Source: an uncultured bacterium (GTDB lineage: Bacteria; Cyanobacteriota; Vampirovibrionia; Gastranaerophilales; Gastranaerophilaceae). Taken from it: a DNA stretch of 15,362 nucleotides. Below, piece after piece: positions 1 to 6,663 of the stretch (the stretch's first letter is position 1; every line of letters begins with the position of its first letter). The stretch is from the NCBI GenBank assembly GCA_900553845.1, contig USEW01000024.1, positions 1 through 15,362 on the forward strand, in the 5' to 3' direction. Under the pieces are notes generated by a model. That model searched no databases. It saw only the letters and a program-made list of their open reading frames with translations, and was not told the DNA's origin. Position numbers and translations under genes: made by a program.

Positions 1-2
1 AG

Positions 3-251
3 GAATGGAACAAAGATTACTATAAAAGGAATAGTGAAAATAGAAAAGAAGCTGAAAAGAAAAAGTATCAAGAAAAGCTAAGAGCTGATGGAAAAGTATC
101 TAAAAAGCAAGAAATAGAAAAAAGAAGGAAAAAAATTAAAGCCTTGTTGGAGCAAGACTTTAAGAGAAAAGATATATGTTCACAACTAGACATATCAAAA
201 CCAACGTATGTCCGTGATAGAAACTTTTTAAAAGAACAAGGATTAATATAA
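3..251 (+). CDS. C-terminal fragment of a mobile-element protein with helix-turn-helix (possible replication protein)
   Basis: The open frame enters from the left edge and stops at the TAA at 249-251, giving 82 residues. The N-terminal half of the fragment is almost entirely Lys, Glu and Arg (a charged helical linker). The last 35 residues read like a small helix-turn-helix (KALLEQDFKRKDICSQLDISKPTY is split here: first helix around DFKRKDIC, recognition helix around SKPTYVRD). Tails of this sort occur on plasmid replication and primase-like proteins of Firmicutes, and the plasmid-like neighbours fit that, but I do not recognise the family and the catalytic part lies outside the window. A strong hairpin terminator begins in its last codons. 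The reading frame is well supported; the function is a guess. Confidence 0.55.
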   Translation, partial: EWNKDYYKRNSENRKEAEKKKYQEKLRADGKVSKKQEIEKRRKKIKALLEQDFKRKDICSQLDISKPTYVRDRNFLKEQGLI

Positions 252-265
252 TACTTGTTCTTTTT
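230..265 (+). terminator. Intrinsic terminator overlapping the end of the first gene
   Basis: AAAAGAACAAG (230-240) pairs with CTTGTTCTTTT (254-264): an 11-bp stem with a 13-nt loop, the 3' arm ending in a T run. An overlapping second dyad, TATAATAC (247-254) with GTATTATA (266-273), could form an alternative fold. It lies across the stop codon at 249-251. Confidence 0.6.
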
Positions 266-558
266 GTATTATAAAGCATTTTAGGAGCTAATTCAATACT
301 ATAATTTTGCAAGTATTATAAAAAAAAAAGGGGGTCATTTTTTCTTAAGAGCTATATGGAGGAGCTTATCCCTTAGGGTCATTTTCGTGCATAAATATAC
401 CTTTCAGACTATTGCAAGTTTAAATTTAACTAGGTATCAAATTTTCAGCCCTTGTATTATAGGGTACGTAGTACCTGTTCTAGGATTAGACAAGATTTTT
501 ATTATGTTTATGGTATGGTGATAACAGGGGATTAAATTAATTTATAGGGGTGGGAACA
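252..558. other. Gene-free spacer with short repeats
   Basis: There is no credible gene here. The decamer GGGTCATTTT occurs at 332-341 and again at 376-385. A short dyad, GGTAC-gta-GTACC, sits at 463-475. A weak promoter for the next gene is possible: TTAGAC (486-491), 17-bp spacer, TATGGT (509-514). The stretch could hold plasmid control sequence, but nothing in it is diagnostic. Confidence 0.4.
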
Positions 559-843
559 ATGGCTATAAAAGATGATTATATAAAGATTAGAGTAAGTAAG
601 GAGCAAAAAGCATTATTTAAAGATATAGCAAAAAAGAAAAAGATTAGCATGAGTGAGTTTATGATTGTAGCAACAGAGGAAAGAGCTTTGAGAGAGAAAG
701 AAAAATTTGAGGGTACAAAGAGCTTGGAGCTTAGAGTTAGTGAGCTTGAGAAGAAATTACAAGAGATTAAATTTAAAATGGAGAGCCAAAAAGCCGAGAA
801 AAAAAGTTTTTTTAAAATTTTAAGAAATAGGCTTACAAATTGA
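559..843 (+). CDS. Small ribbon-helix-helix-like / MobC-like protein with coiled-coil tail
   Basis: A 94-residue protein from the ATG at 559; an in-frame GTG at 550 lies inside the AGGGGTGGG ribosome-binding stretch and is less likely. The first 45 residues show a beta strand (YIKIRVSKEQ) followed by two helices (ALFKDIAKKKKISMSEFMIVATEERA), the layout of the Arc/CopG ribbon-helix-helix fold seen in plasmid copy-control, antitoxin and MobC-type relaxosome proteins. Residues 55-80 form a charged heptad-like helix, and the tail is Lys/Phe-rich. An intrinsic terminator follows at 885-908, so it looks monocistronic. It stands just left of a hairpin-rich region that could be its DNA target. An antitoxin role is possible, but no toxin gene is adjacent. 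Confidence 0.6.
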   Translation: MAIKDDYIKIRVSKEQKALFKDIAKKKKISMSEFMIVATEERALREKEKFEGTKSLELRVSELEKKLQEIKFKMESQKAEKKSFFKILRNRLTN

Positions 844-884
844 AAGTTAAAATACTATTTATATTTTAGGGGGATTATTTATTT

Positions 885-908
885 ATGGAGCAGTGGCTCC
901 ATTTTTTT
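885..908 (+). terminator. Intrinsic terminator
   Basis: ATGGAGC (885-891) pairs with GCTCCAT (896-902) across a 4-nt loop, followed by a run of T to 908. It ends the 559-843 gene. Confidence 0.8.
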
Positions 909-960
909 ATAAAAAAATAGTTTGAGATTAAAAAAATATATGATAAAATTAAGAAAATAA

Positions 961-1191
961 CTGCTGACAAAGTATCGTATTATATACGGTTTTAATACGG
1001 TTTTTGTGTGGCAAAGTGGGACATTTGGAAATTTTTTTGTACCCATAGAAACGCTAGGCTTTGCCTAGTCCCACAAAGTTTTTGGGGGCAGTTTCTCTTT
1101 ATGCTCTTATAAAATATCTGTAGGTGTAATTTCCAGTTAAGATATTTTATAATTCATATTTGGATTTGATTAAACTTTTTTTAAGTTTATG
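961..1191. other. Inverted-repeat cluster, candidate oriT or replication origin
   Basis: This non-coding stretch carries several dyads. ATACGGTTTT is directly repeated at 984-993 and 995-1004. GTGGGAC (1016-1022) matches GTCCCAC (1068-1074), and nested inside is CTAGGC-ttt-GCCTAG (1054-1068), markedly more GC-rich than its surroundings. A 13-bp perfect inverted repeat, TTATAAAATATCT (1107-1119) with AGATATTTTATAA (1140-1152), follows. TAAACTT (1171-1177) pairs with AAGTTTA (1183-1189). Both flanking genes encode ribbon-helix-helix-like proteins, the type that binds origins of transfer or replication. The dyads are directly visible; the origin function is inference, and no relaxase gene is in view. 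Confidence 0.45.
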
Positions 1192-1205
1192 GGTGAGCAT
1201 AGCGA

Positions 1206-1218
1206 GGGCAAAGCCCTT
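1206..1218. repeat. Small GC-rich dyad just upstream of the second RHH gene
   Basis: AGGGC (about 1205-1209) and GCCCT are separated by a 3-nt A loop, in the leader of the gene that starts at 1249. It may be part of the same origin-like cluster or an autoregulatory site. Confidence 0.35.
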
Positions 1219-1248
1219 AATAAAAAAGTAAAAGGAGTTAAATTTAAG

Positions 1249-1656
1249 ATGGCAAGAATAAGAAAAGAATATAAAATGACAGAAAAAAATGTGGAGTACA
1301 TAGAAGAAGTTAAAGAGAAAAATAATTTAAAATACAGTAGTGAAGCATTAGATTTAATAATTAGAGAGCATAGACAAAATTCAGATATTACAACAGAAGC
1401 TATGATTAAAATAATAGCAAAAGAAGTATCAGAACAAATCAAATTTGATATGAAAGAAATAAAAAAATCTAGTAATGATACTGAAAGAAATACTCAAATA
1501 CTTTTAGAATTAATTAATGGATTTTTTGTAATTTCTGAGTATGGAAGGTTAGCAACAACAGAGGATATTATAGCACCAGCATTACCTAGGGCAATAGAGC
1601 TTGTAGATACGAGAAGAGAAAATAAAATAGTAAGAGGTTTAGATAAGAAATATTAA
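1249..1656 (+). CDS. Ribbon-helix-helix-like plasmid accessory protein
   Basis: A 135-residue protein from the ATG at 1249, with AAAGGAG at 1231-1237 upstream. The frame stays open back to an ATG at 1189, but that start has no ribosome-binding site and would translate the GC-rich dyad. Residues 1-42 (ARIRKEYKMTEKNVEYIEE, then KNNLKYSSEALDLIIREH) have the strand-helix-helix pattern of a CopG/Arc-type DNA-binding domain. The middle is a long amphipathic helical stretch and the C-terminus is mixed. Proteins of this outline sit next to relaxase or origin regions on clostridial mobile elements, but I do not recognise an exact family. It is flanked on both sides by similar TTAAACTT palindromes (1171-1189 and 1806-1828). 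A role at the adjacent dyads is inferred. Confidence 0.55.
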   Translation: MARIRKEYKMTEKNVEYIEEVKEKNNLKYSSEALDLIIREHRQNSDITTEAMIKIIAKEVSEQIKFDMKEIKKSSNDTERNTQILLELINGFFVISEYGRLATTEDIIAPALPRAIELVDTRRENKIVRGLDKKY

Positions 1657-1805
1657 AGTAAAAAAACTCAAGGATTTAGATAGAGAGTATTAATTATATT
1701 TTTTTGATGACCAACTGGAGTATTAAGTAACGGAGTGGAGAGTAGCGTAATGAGTAAGTTAATACGTAAGGCGGTAGAAAATATTTAAGATTAAATACTT
1801 TTTTA

Positions 1806-1828
1806 ATTAAACTTTTTAAAAGTTTAAT
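1806..1828. repeat. 23-bp palindrome
   Basis: ATTAAACTTTT (1806-1816) and AAAAGTTTAAT (1818-1828) are perfect reverse complements around a single central T. The same sequence theme occurs at 1169-1191, on the other side of the 1249-1656 gene. No T-rich tail follows, so a binding site or DNA cruciform is as likely as a terminator. Confidence 0.6.
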
Positions 1829-1860
1829 AGAATGTTATTTATAAAAATGATATACTTATA

Positions 1861-1960
1861 TAAGTTTTAGTTTGCAAATTTTCCATAGAAGATTTGCTCC
1901 GTAAAGGACATCTTTAAAGGTGTCCTTTTATGATATAATGATTAAGTAAACTAAAACTTA
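1861..1960. repeat. Nested dyad: long outer stem enclosing two hairpins
   Basis: The outer arms TAAGTTTTAGTTT (1861-1873) and AAACTAAAACTTA (1948-1960) are perfect 13-bp inverted repeats. Inside, GCAAATTTTC (1874-1883) pairs with GAAGATTTGC (1888-1897) with one mismatch, and AAAGGACA (1903-1910) pairs with TGTCCTTT (1921-1928). The whole could fold as a three-way junction in single-stranded DNA or RNA. The third hairpin alone resembles a weak terminator. An extended -10 promoter sits between it and the closing arm. Confidence 0.6.
1931..1939 (+). promoter_or_regulatory. Extended -10 promoter element
   Basis: TGATATAAT is a perfect TGn-TATAAT extended -10 (TATAAT at 1934-1939), 47 bp before the ATG at 1986. 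No good -35 is visible, which an extended -10 can tolerate. Transcription would begin near 1946, inside the 3' arm of the outer dyad. Confidence 0.5.
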
Positions 1961-1985
1961 AAGACATTTAAAGGAGAAATAGTAT

Positions 1986-2351
1986 ATGGAAAAAGAAATA
2001 TTAGAAATTTTGAAGTCTATTCAATTAGATATTAAAGGGTTAAAAGATGAAGTTAAAGACTTAAAAGAGGGTCAAAAAATAATTGAAAAGAAACTCGATG
2101 GAGTTGTAGAGCAGACAGCAGAGCTATTAGAATTTAGAACAACTGTAAAAACAAAACTTGATGAATTAAACCAAACTAAAGAAACTATAAGTTTAAAATT
2201 ACTAGGTGATTACCATATAAGCAAAGGCAAGTTGATACAATTAAATGTATCAGAATATCAACTAGACGGATTGTATTTAATAAGATCAGCAAATCATAAA
2301 ATTGACAAAGTAAAAGATGAAGTTGATATAGTAATTGAAAAATTTAATTAA
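1986..2351 (+). CDS. Coiled-coil protein of unknown function
   Basis: A 121-residue protein from the ATG at 1986, with GGAG at 1973-1976 and 9-nt spacing. Residues 1-70 form one continuous heptad-patterned helix (EILKSIQLDIKGLKDEVKDL, then further LEEK-type repeats), a clear coiled coil. The C-terminal 50 residues are mixed charged and hydrophobic, with no motif I recognise. There is no signal peptide or membrane segment. Short coiled-coil proteins of this kind are common and unassigned in clostridial genomes and mobile elements. It is the last gene of the plasmid-like segment; the next 106 bp are empty and the phage tail genes then begin. Oligomerisation is safe to infer; anything further is not. 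Confidence 0.6.
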   Translation: MEKEILEILKSIQLDIKGLKDEVKDLKEGQKIIEKKLDGVVEQTAELLEFRTTVKTKLDELNQTKETISLKLLGDYHISKGKLIQLNVSEYQLDGLYLIRSANHKIDKVKDEVDIVIEKFN

Positions 2352-2457
2352 TTCGCTTGCTGTATTATTATTGTGCCAATTCAGAATAGTTTTTCATTTG
2401 ACGGCGATAAGGTGTTAAAACTTTTTTAGGAACTCATAAGTATAAATTAGTAGTATT

Positions 2458-2949
2458 TTGTCAGAAAAAACAATTATGAAATTAGATAATGAAAAAAATG
2501 ATATAACTGAAGTATTAAATTTTGCATTAAAATCAAGGAATAACCCCAAAGACCTTAAAGCAGTTCATGTTGCAAAAGTTGTTTTACTTTCACCATTAAC
2601 GGTATCAATCCATGAAGGAAAAACACTTTTAGAAGAAAATGTGGAGTTGTTTATTTCTGAATGGTTTAGGGTTCGTTGCAATATAGACTCAACAGGTGCT
2701 TTAAGTTCGGGTGTTTTGGAAGATTTAAATAATGCAAAATCTATTGTTGAAACACATTCAAATGGCGGTGCAGCTTGTCAAATGCCAAATGCAATAAGCT
2801 ATCTTTCAAGCTCAATACAAAAGATAAATAATGAGTTTCTTACATTAAAGTGCATTCTTAATATTGGAGACTTGGTACTTATTGGGTCTTGTGAACAAGC
2901 AGACAAATATATACTTCTTGATAAAATGCTAATGAATGAAGAGGGTTAA
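2458..2949 (+). CDS. Phage baseplate-region protein, DUF2577 (XkdR-like)
   Basis: A 163-residue frame. Residues 35-65 (VVLLSPLTVSIHEGKTLL, then EENVELFISEWF) and residues 135-160 (LNIGDLVLIG, then KYILLDKM) match the two conserved strand blocks of DUF2577, the small protein encoded between XkdQ and XkdS in PBSX-type phages. Its position just before DUF2634, baseplate J and DUF2313 genes agrees. Between the blocks is an unusually long insert (about residues 72-130), making it longer than typical members. The start is uncertain: TTG at 2458 or ATG at 2476, neither with a ribosome-binding site, and the frame closes at 2443-2445. That and the missing upstream tail genes suggest a break just before this gene. 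Confidence 0.7.
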   Translation: MSEKTIMKLDNEKNDITEVLNFALKSRNNPKDLKAVHVAKVVLLSPLTVSIHEGKTLLEENVELFISEWFRVRCNIDSTGALSSGVLEDLNNAKSIVETHSNGGAACQMPNAISYLSSSIQKINNEFLTLKCILNIGDLVLIGSCEQADKYILLDKMLMNEEG

Positions 2950-2951
2950 AA

Positions 2952-3425
2952 ATGTTTCCAAACAATACACAATCAACAACAAATGTGACAGTTGATTTTC
3001 AACATGGCAAATATAACACAATATCGGATGATTTAAAAATATACAATACTTTGGATTTTGATATTGAAAATAAGAAGATGATACTTATAAATGGGGATTT
3101 GTCTCTTGTTTCCGATTATAAAAATGTGCGAAATTGGATAATCTTATTTTTAAAAACGCCGATTGATGTTTATAAAATATATGAAGGTACAGGGTTTGGT
3201 ACATCAGCATATAAACTTAAAGGATATAAAAATATAAATGGCTTGCTTTATGCCCAAATAAAAAAAGAAATAGAAGACGGTTTTTTGCTCAACCCAAATA
3301 TTAAAACCGTTGAATCTGTCGAGTTGACAAAAGAAGACAAATCACTATGCATATATGTCAAAGTTAAACTTGCAGACGGTTATATTTTAGAAGAGATATC
3401 AGAAGTATATAGAATAGAGGATTAA
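2952..3425 (+). CDS. Phage baseplate protein, DUF2634 (XkdS / gp25-like)
   Basis: A 157-residue protein starting 2 bp after the previous stop, with GAGG inside the previous gene as ribosome-binding site. The order LDFDIENKKMILINGDLSLV, then VRNWIILFLKTPIDVYKIYEGTGFG, then a C-terminal strand-rich part is that of DUF2634, the XkdS family. This family corresponds to the gp25-type wedge proteins of contractile-tail phages and secretion-like injectors. The GTGFGTSAY segment (about residues 80-88) is typical. It should form part of the baseplate wedge with the adjacent J protein. Only 6 bp separate it from the next gene, so the genes are translated together. Confidence 0.85.
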   Translation: MFPNNTQSTTNVTVDFQHGKYNTISDDLKIYNTLDFDIENKKMILINGDLSLVSDYKNVRNWIILFLKTPIDVYKIYEGTGFGTSAYKLKGYKNINGLLYAQIKKEIEDGFLLNPNIKTVESVELTKEDKSLCIYVKVKLADGYILEEISEVYRIED

Positions 3426-3431
3426 TCAACA

Positions 3432-4556
3432 ATGACGATAGGTATTGATGAAAAAACAAGTGAAGAAATAACAGTTGAATTGTTACAACAAATGCCTGAC
3501 ACGTATCAAAAGAACGTTGGATATTTTATATGGGATTTATTCCGTGCAATTTCAATGCTTTTTGAGGTATGCTGGAAAAAATTATGTTATTTAGCTGGAT
3601 TTTTTGACATAACAAAGCTTGGATATGATGATTTAGTGTTATTTGTAAAACAACGTCGAGGTATTATTGCAAAGTCAGAGACGTATGCAACTGGTGACAT
3701 AACTGTGACATCGGGAAGTGGATTAATAAACAAAGGTGATGTATTTGAAACGTCAGCCGAACTTCGATTTGTCTCTATTGAGACAAAAGAAATTACAGAG
3801 GGTGAAAGTTTTAAAGCTCAATGTATAGAGGCAGGAAGTATAGGAAATGTACCTAAAAACACAATAAGTACAATACCTAACACAATCCAGGGCATAAACT
3901 CAATAACTAACCTTGAAGCATTTACTGGAGGATACGAAAAAGAAACAAAAGAAAGCATTATTGAACGGTATTTAAACGATTTACAAAAACCCGTTACAAG
4001 TGGCAATGTTTATCATTATGAGAAATGGGCACTTGAATGCGCAGGTGTTGGAAAAGTCAAAGTGAAGCCTTTATGGAACGGAGATAACACCGTTAAAGTA
4101 ATAATCGCAGACAGCAATAACCAAGTTGCCGGTGAAGAACTTGTAAAAAGTGTGCAAACATATATAGATCCTTATGTTTTAGATGAAGATAATAATAAAA
4201 TTGGTTGGGGATGTGGCAACGGACAGGCCCCAATTGGAGCATATTGCACTGTTGAAAGTGGTAGTGCATTAATTGTAAATGTAAAAGCTGCCATTAGTTT
4301 AAAAACACAAGTAGATTTAGAAGCCGCCAAAGCAAATATTGAAGAAAATATACTAAATTATTTTAAAAGTACGGTTTTTAATGATACCTATGTGTCATAT
4401 GCAAGAATTGGAGCTTGTATTTTGTCCTCCGATGGTGTTATGGATTATACAAATTTAACATTAAATGAGGAAATTGATAATGTTGAAATACTTGAAACAT
4501 CTACATATTGTCAAATAGCCCAACTTGGGGAATTGGATATAACACTTATGGAGTGA
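3432..4556 (+). CDS. Baseplate J protein (XkdT / Mu gp47-like)
   Basis: A 374-residue protein, close to the usual 350-380 of the family. The N-terminal 85 residues are helical. Residues 88-150 carry the J-domain strands ending in AGSIGNVPKNTI. TNLEAFTGGYEKETKESIIERY (about 159-180, with the conserved GG and acidic/Arg pattern), then SGNVYHYEKWA and GVGKVKVKPLWNG, are classical baseplate J motifs. APIGA near residue 266 is the conserved C-terminal turn. It forms the baseplate wedge that links the hub to the fibres in contractile tails. It lies 6 bp downstream of the DUF2634 gene and 5 bp upstream of the DUF2313 start, whose ribosome-binding site lies inside the last codons of this gene. Confidence 0.93.
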   Translation: MTIGIDEKTSEEITVELLQQMPDTYQKNVGYFIWDLFRAISMLFEVCWKKLCYLAGFFDITKLGYDDLVLFVKQRRGIIAKSETYATGDITVTSGSGLINKGDVFETSAELRFVSIETKEITEGESFKAQCIEAGSIGNVPKNTISTIPNTIQGINSITNLEAFTGGYEKETKESIIERYLNDLQKPVTSGNVYHYEKWALECAGVGKVKVKPLWNGDNTVKVIIADSNNQVAGEELVKSVQTYIDPYVLDEDNNKIGWGCGNGQAPIGAYCTVESGSALIVNVKAAISLKTQVDLEAAKANIEENILNYFKSTVFNDTYVSYARIGACILSSDGVMDYTNLTLNEEIDNVEILETSTYCQIAQLGELDITLME

Positions 4557-4561
4557 TAAAA

Positions 4562-5113
4562 ATGGAGACATATAAAAAAATATTGTCATATCTTAACAAG
4601 GATTATAGAAATGACGATTTTACAATAGATCTTACAAAAACATTGCAAACAAAATTTGAATCATTAAATGATGGAATAAATGCACTTAAGAGTAATTTTT
4701 ATTTTGATACATTAACCATAGAGGGTATAAAATACTTTGAAACGTTGCTTGGCATAACGCCAATAGAAACGCAAACATACAATGATAGATGTGCGACAAT
4801 TCAAGCAAAATGGCTATCAAATAATCATAACTGTATTAAATTTATCCAAGATATTTGTAATGCCTGGGAAAATGGAAGAGTTAAAGCTGACTTTGTCAAT
4901 GGTAAAATAAAGCTTGTTTTTATTGGTGAATATGGAGTGCCAGAGGATTTAGATGGACTATTAAGCGCGATTGATGAAATAAAACCTGCGCATATTTCAT
5001 ACTATTTAATTTTTAAATATTTACTTATCGAAAATATCCATGAAGTTAAAACAATAGAAGAAATGGAAAGCTTAACGCTGGAAATGTTCGCGTTTGGAAA
5101 AGAGGAGATATAA
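4562..5113 (+). CDS. Phage tail protein DUF2313 (XkdU / YmfQ-like)
   Basis: A 183-residue protein from the ATG at 4562, with GGAGTGA (4550-4556) as ribosome-binding site; the frame also opens at 4508, inside the J gene, without such a site. METYKKILSYLNKDYRN, the LNDGINALKSNFYFDTLT segment, ITPIETQTYNDRCATIQAKW, and the C-terminal KPAHISYYLIFKYL are typical of DUF2313, the XkdU family. These proteins sit between baseplate J and the tail fibre and probably join fibres to the baseplate. The gene ends 2 bp before the first fibre gene. A degraded, internally deleted second copy lies at 5962-6103 before the second fibre gene. Confidence 0.85.
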   Translation: METYKKILSYLNKDYRNDDFTIDLTKTLQTKFESLNDGINALKSNFYFDTLTIEGIKYFETLLGITPIETQTYNDRCATIQAKWLSNNHNCIKFIQDICNAWENGRVKADFVNGKIKLVFIGEYGVPEDLDGLLSAIDEIKPAHISYYLIFKYLLIENIHEVKTIEEMESLTLEMFAFGKEEI

Positions 5114-5115
5114 AT

Positions 5116-5709
5116 ATGTCAACAACAACAGAAAATTTAAACTTATTTAAATATGACCCAATTCAAGATGCAAAAAGTACCTTTAATATTCAACAATGTT
5201 TGAATGACAATTGGGATAAAATTGACCAAATATTAGACTGTTTGTATTGTATTGGGGAGCCAATATTTACATTGACTGCGATATTAAAAGACAATGAAAT
5301 ATGGCTTGAAGGCGCGGAAGTTTCTAAAACAGATTACCCAAAGTTGTATGATATTTATGGTGACACCTATGGTACAGCAGTAGATACAAATAATTTTGTA
5401 TTACCCGATTTTAGAAATAGGGTAATATGGGGTGCAACGGATTTTGGATATATAGACGCTGGGTTGCCCAACATTACAGGAAGTTTTGGGGGGATAGGCT
5501 GGACAAATTCTGGAGGTGTGGGCGGTTATTCATACTCTGGTGCTTTTAGTGGTTCAACCGACCGTGGGGCTTTGAATGGTGGAAACAGTATGACAGTAGC
5601 TTTTAAAAACGGGAACTTTGATGCATCACTAAGCTCTGAAATTTACGGTAATTCAGAAACCGTTCAACCTCCAGCTATTAAAATTAGAGTCAAAACAAGG
5701 TATATGTAA
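5116..5709 (+). CDS. Tail fibre protein 1, anchor domain plus tail-collar domain
   Basis: A 197-residue protein with a strong GAGGAG site before the ATG at 5116. Residues 1-40 (TENLNLFKYDPIQDAKSTFN, then LNDNWDKID) form an N-terminal anchor also present at the start of fibre 2. Residues 48-100 contain the phage tail-collar fold, with EVSKTDYPKLYDIYGDTYG followed by FVLPDFRNRVIWGA. The rest is Gly/Ser-rich, ending QPPAIKIRVKTRYM as collar fibres usually do. It should be exposed at the tail tip and bind the cell surface. It is short for a fibre, lacking a long shaft. A short assembly-type gene follows after 16 bp. Confidence 0.85.
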   Translation: MSTTTENLNLFKYDPIQDAKSTFNIQQCLNDNWDKIDQILDCLYCIGEPIFTLTAILKDNEIWLEGAEVSKTDYPKLYDIYGDTYGTAVDTNNFVLPDFRNRVIWGATDFGYIDAGLPNITGSFGGIGWTNSGGVGGYSYSGAFSGSTDRGALNGGNSMTVAFKNGNFDASLSSEIYGNSETVQPPAIKIRVKTRYM

Positions 5710-5725
5710 TAAAGGAAAAAAATAT

Positions 5726-5941
5726 ATGAATATATATCATTATGATAATAAGACAAAAGAATGTCTATATGAGAGCATTGCAGATGCTGACCCTATGGCT
5801 ACAAAAAATAAAGGTAAGTTTGTACCATTAATACCAGCTTATTCTACTTTATTGGCGCCACCTGCTACAACAACTAATCAAGTTGCTTGTTTTATTGATG
5901 GAAACTGGGTAATTAAACCTGATTATAAACTCCAAACATAA
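5726..5941 (+). CDS. Short tail-fibre assembly-like protein
   Basis: A 71-residue protein with an AAAGGA ribosome-binding site. The N-terminal YHYDNKTKECLYESIADADP and the C-terminal PPATTTNQVACFIDGNWVI match the small N-terminal module found in tail-fibre assembly or fibre-accessory proteins of Firmicute phages: tyrosine-rich start, proline-rich middle, then F-DG-W. It stops after DYKLQT, where longer relatives carry a further helical domain, so it may be a minimal or truncated version. Placement directly behind the collar fibre gene suggests it is that fibre's cognate partner. The decayed DUF2313 copy begins about 20 bp after it. Confidence 0.6.
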   Translation: MNIYHYDNKTKECLYESIADADPMATKNKGKFVPLIPAYSTLLAPPATTTNQVACFIDGNWVIKPDYKLQT

Positions 5942-5961
5942 GATAAACAAACACCTTATAA

Positions 5962-6103
5962 ATTTTACAATAGATATTATAAAACATTACAAACAAAATT
6001 TGAATTATTACACTATATAGAAAATATCGTCTAAGTTAAAACAACAGAAGAAATGTATAGCTTAACGCTTAAATTTAAGCGTTGGAAAAAAGAGGAGATA
6101 TAA
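5962..6103 (+). pseudogene. Decayed, internally deleted copy of the DUF2313 (xkdU-like) gene
   Basis: Bases 5962-6010 align with 4617-4666 of the intact gene (shared run ACAAACAAAATTTGAAT, a handful of substitutions, one base lost). Bases 6020-6103 align without gaps to 5030-5113, including the stop codon and the GAGGAGATATAA that forms the ribosome-binding site of the following fibre gene. About 360 bp of the original middle are missing, the frame is broken and no start remains. It is a relic of a tandem duplication of the block 'end of DUF2313 gene + fibre anchor'. It has probably been kept only because its end carries the translation signal for fibre 2. Confidence 0.85.
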
Positions 6104-6105
6104 AA

Positions 6106-6663
6106 ATGCCGACCGAAACACAAAATTTAAATTTATTTAAATACGACCCTGTTCAAGATGCGAAAAGTACTTTTAACATCCAACAGAGTTTAAATGATAA
6201 TTGGGATAAAATAGATAATATTATACCTGTCAAAGCCAATACCTCACTTGACAACTTAACAGATGAGGGAAAAAAATTAATAACCGGATACAGTTTCCCA
6301 TCATCAACAGAATATATAGATTTAAGCTATAATCCTACAATATATAATACTTCTTATGGAGCTGCATTAAGGATATCAAAATATAAAGCACCAGCGAATG
6401 GCTTTTTAGTTATAAAAATAGTTACAAAAGCAGATAGTGTTGGTCTTGGTATAAATGTATTAAATATTGAGCCACCTTTAGCATTATTGCCTAACGATTC
6501 TGATATATTATATTGTACAAGGTCATTATCATCTACTGGTAATGAACAAGGACATGAATTAACTGTTCTAGCTGCTAAAGGTCAATGGATTCATATTTGT
6601 TTTCATACAGGTAATACTCCATACTTTTTTAGATTTAATTATGCACAAGGGGAAGAATTATGA
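6106..6663 (+). CDS. Tail fibre protein 2, same anchor domain with a different tip
   Basis: A 185-residue protein from the ATG at 6106, just after AGAGGAGATATAA; an ATG at 6082 in frame lies in the relic and has no ribosome-binding site. Residues 1-40 (TQNLNLFKYDPVQDAKSTFN, then LNDNWDKID) are nearly identical to fibre 1. A linker (NTSLDNLTDEGKKLITG) of the kind seen in clostridial phage fibres follows. The remaining 120 residues are strand-rich, with no collar motif and no similarity to the fibre 1 tip, so receptor specificity should differ. The stop overlaps the next start (ATGA), so fibre and partner are translationally coupled. Confidence 0.75.
   Translation: MPTETQNLNLFKYDPVQDAKSTFNIQQSLNDNWDKIDNIIPVKANTSLDNLTDEGKKLITGYSFPSSTEYIDLSYNPTIYNTSYGAALRISKYKAPANGFLVIKIVTKADSVGLGINVLNIEPPLALLPNDSDILYCTRSLSSTGNEQGHELTVLAAKGQWIHICFHTGNTPYFFRFNYAQGEEL

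Larger units (their letters stand above)
1657..1985. other. Gene-free spacer with palindromes and a nested dyad
   Basis: There is no credible gene. GTATTAA (1720-1726) and TTAATAC (1759-1765) flank a GC-richer patch. A near-perfect 23-bp palindrome lies at 1806-1828. At 1861-1960 a 13-bp outer dyad encloses two further hairpins and a promoter-like TATAAT (separate entries). Confidence 0.5.

Noticed and set aside
463..475. GGTAC-gta-GTACC dyad as an operator
   Set aside because: It is a single short dyad, too far from the next gene start and without a second copy to support it.
1170..1442. 90-residue minus-strand reading frame
   Set aside because: It is hydrophobic and serine-rich, lies antisense to the RHH-like gene, and has no ribosome-binding site; it is a shadow frame.
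2352..2457. Remnant of an upstream tail gene (XkdQ-like) before DUF2577
   Set aside because: None of the three forward frames gives more than about 25 residues or a recognisable motif.
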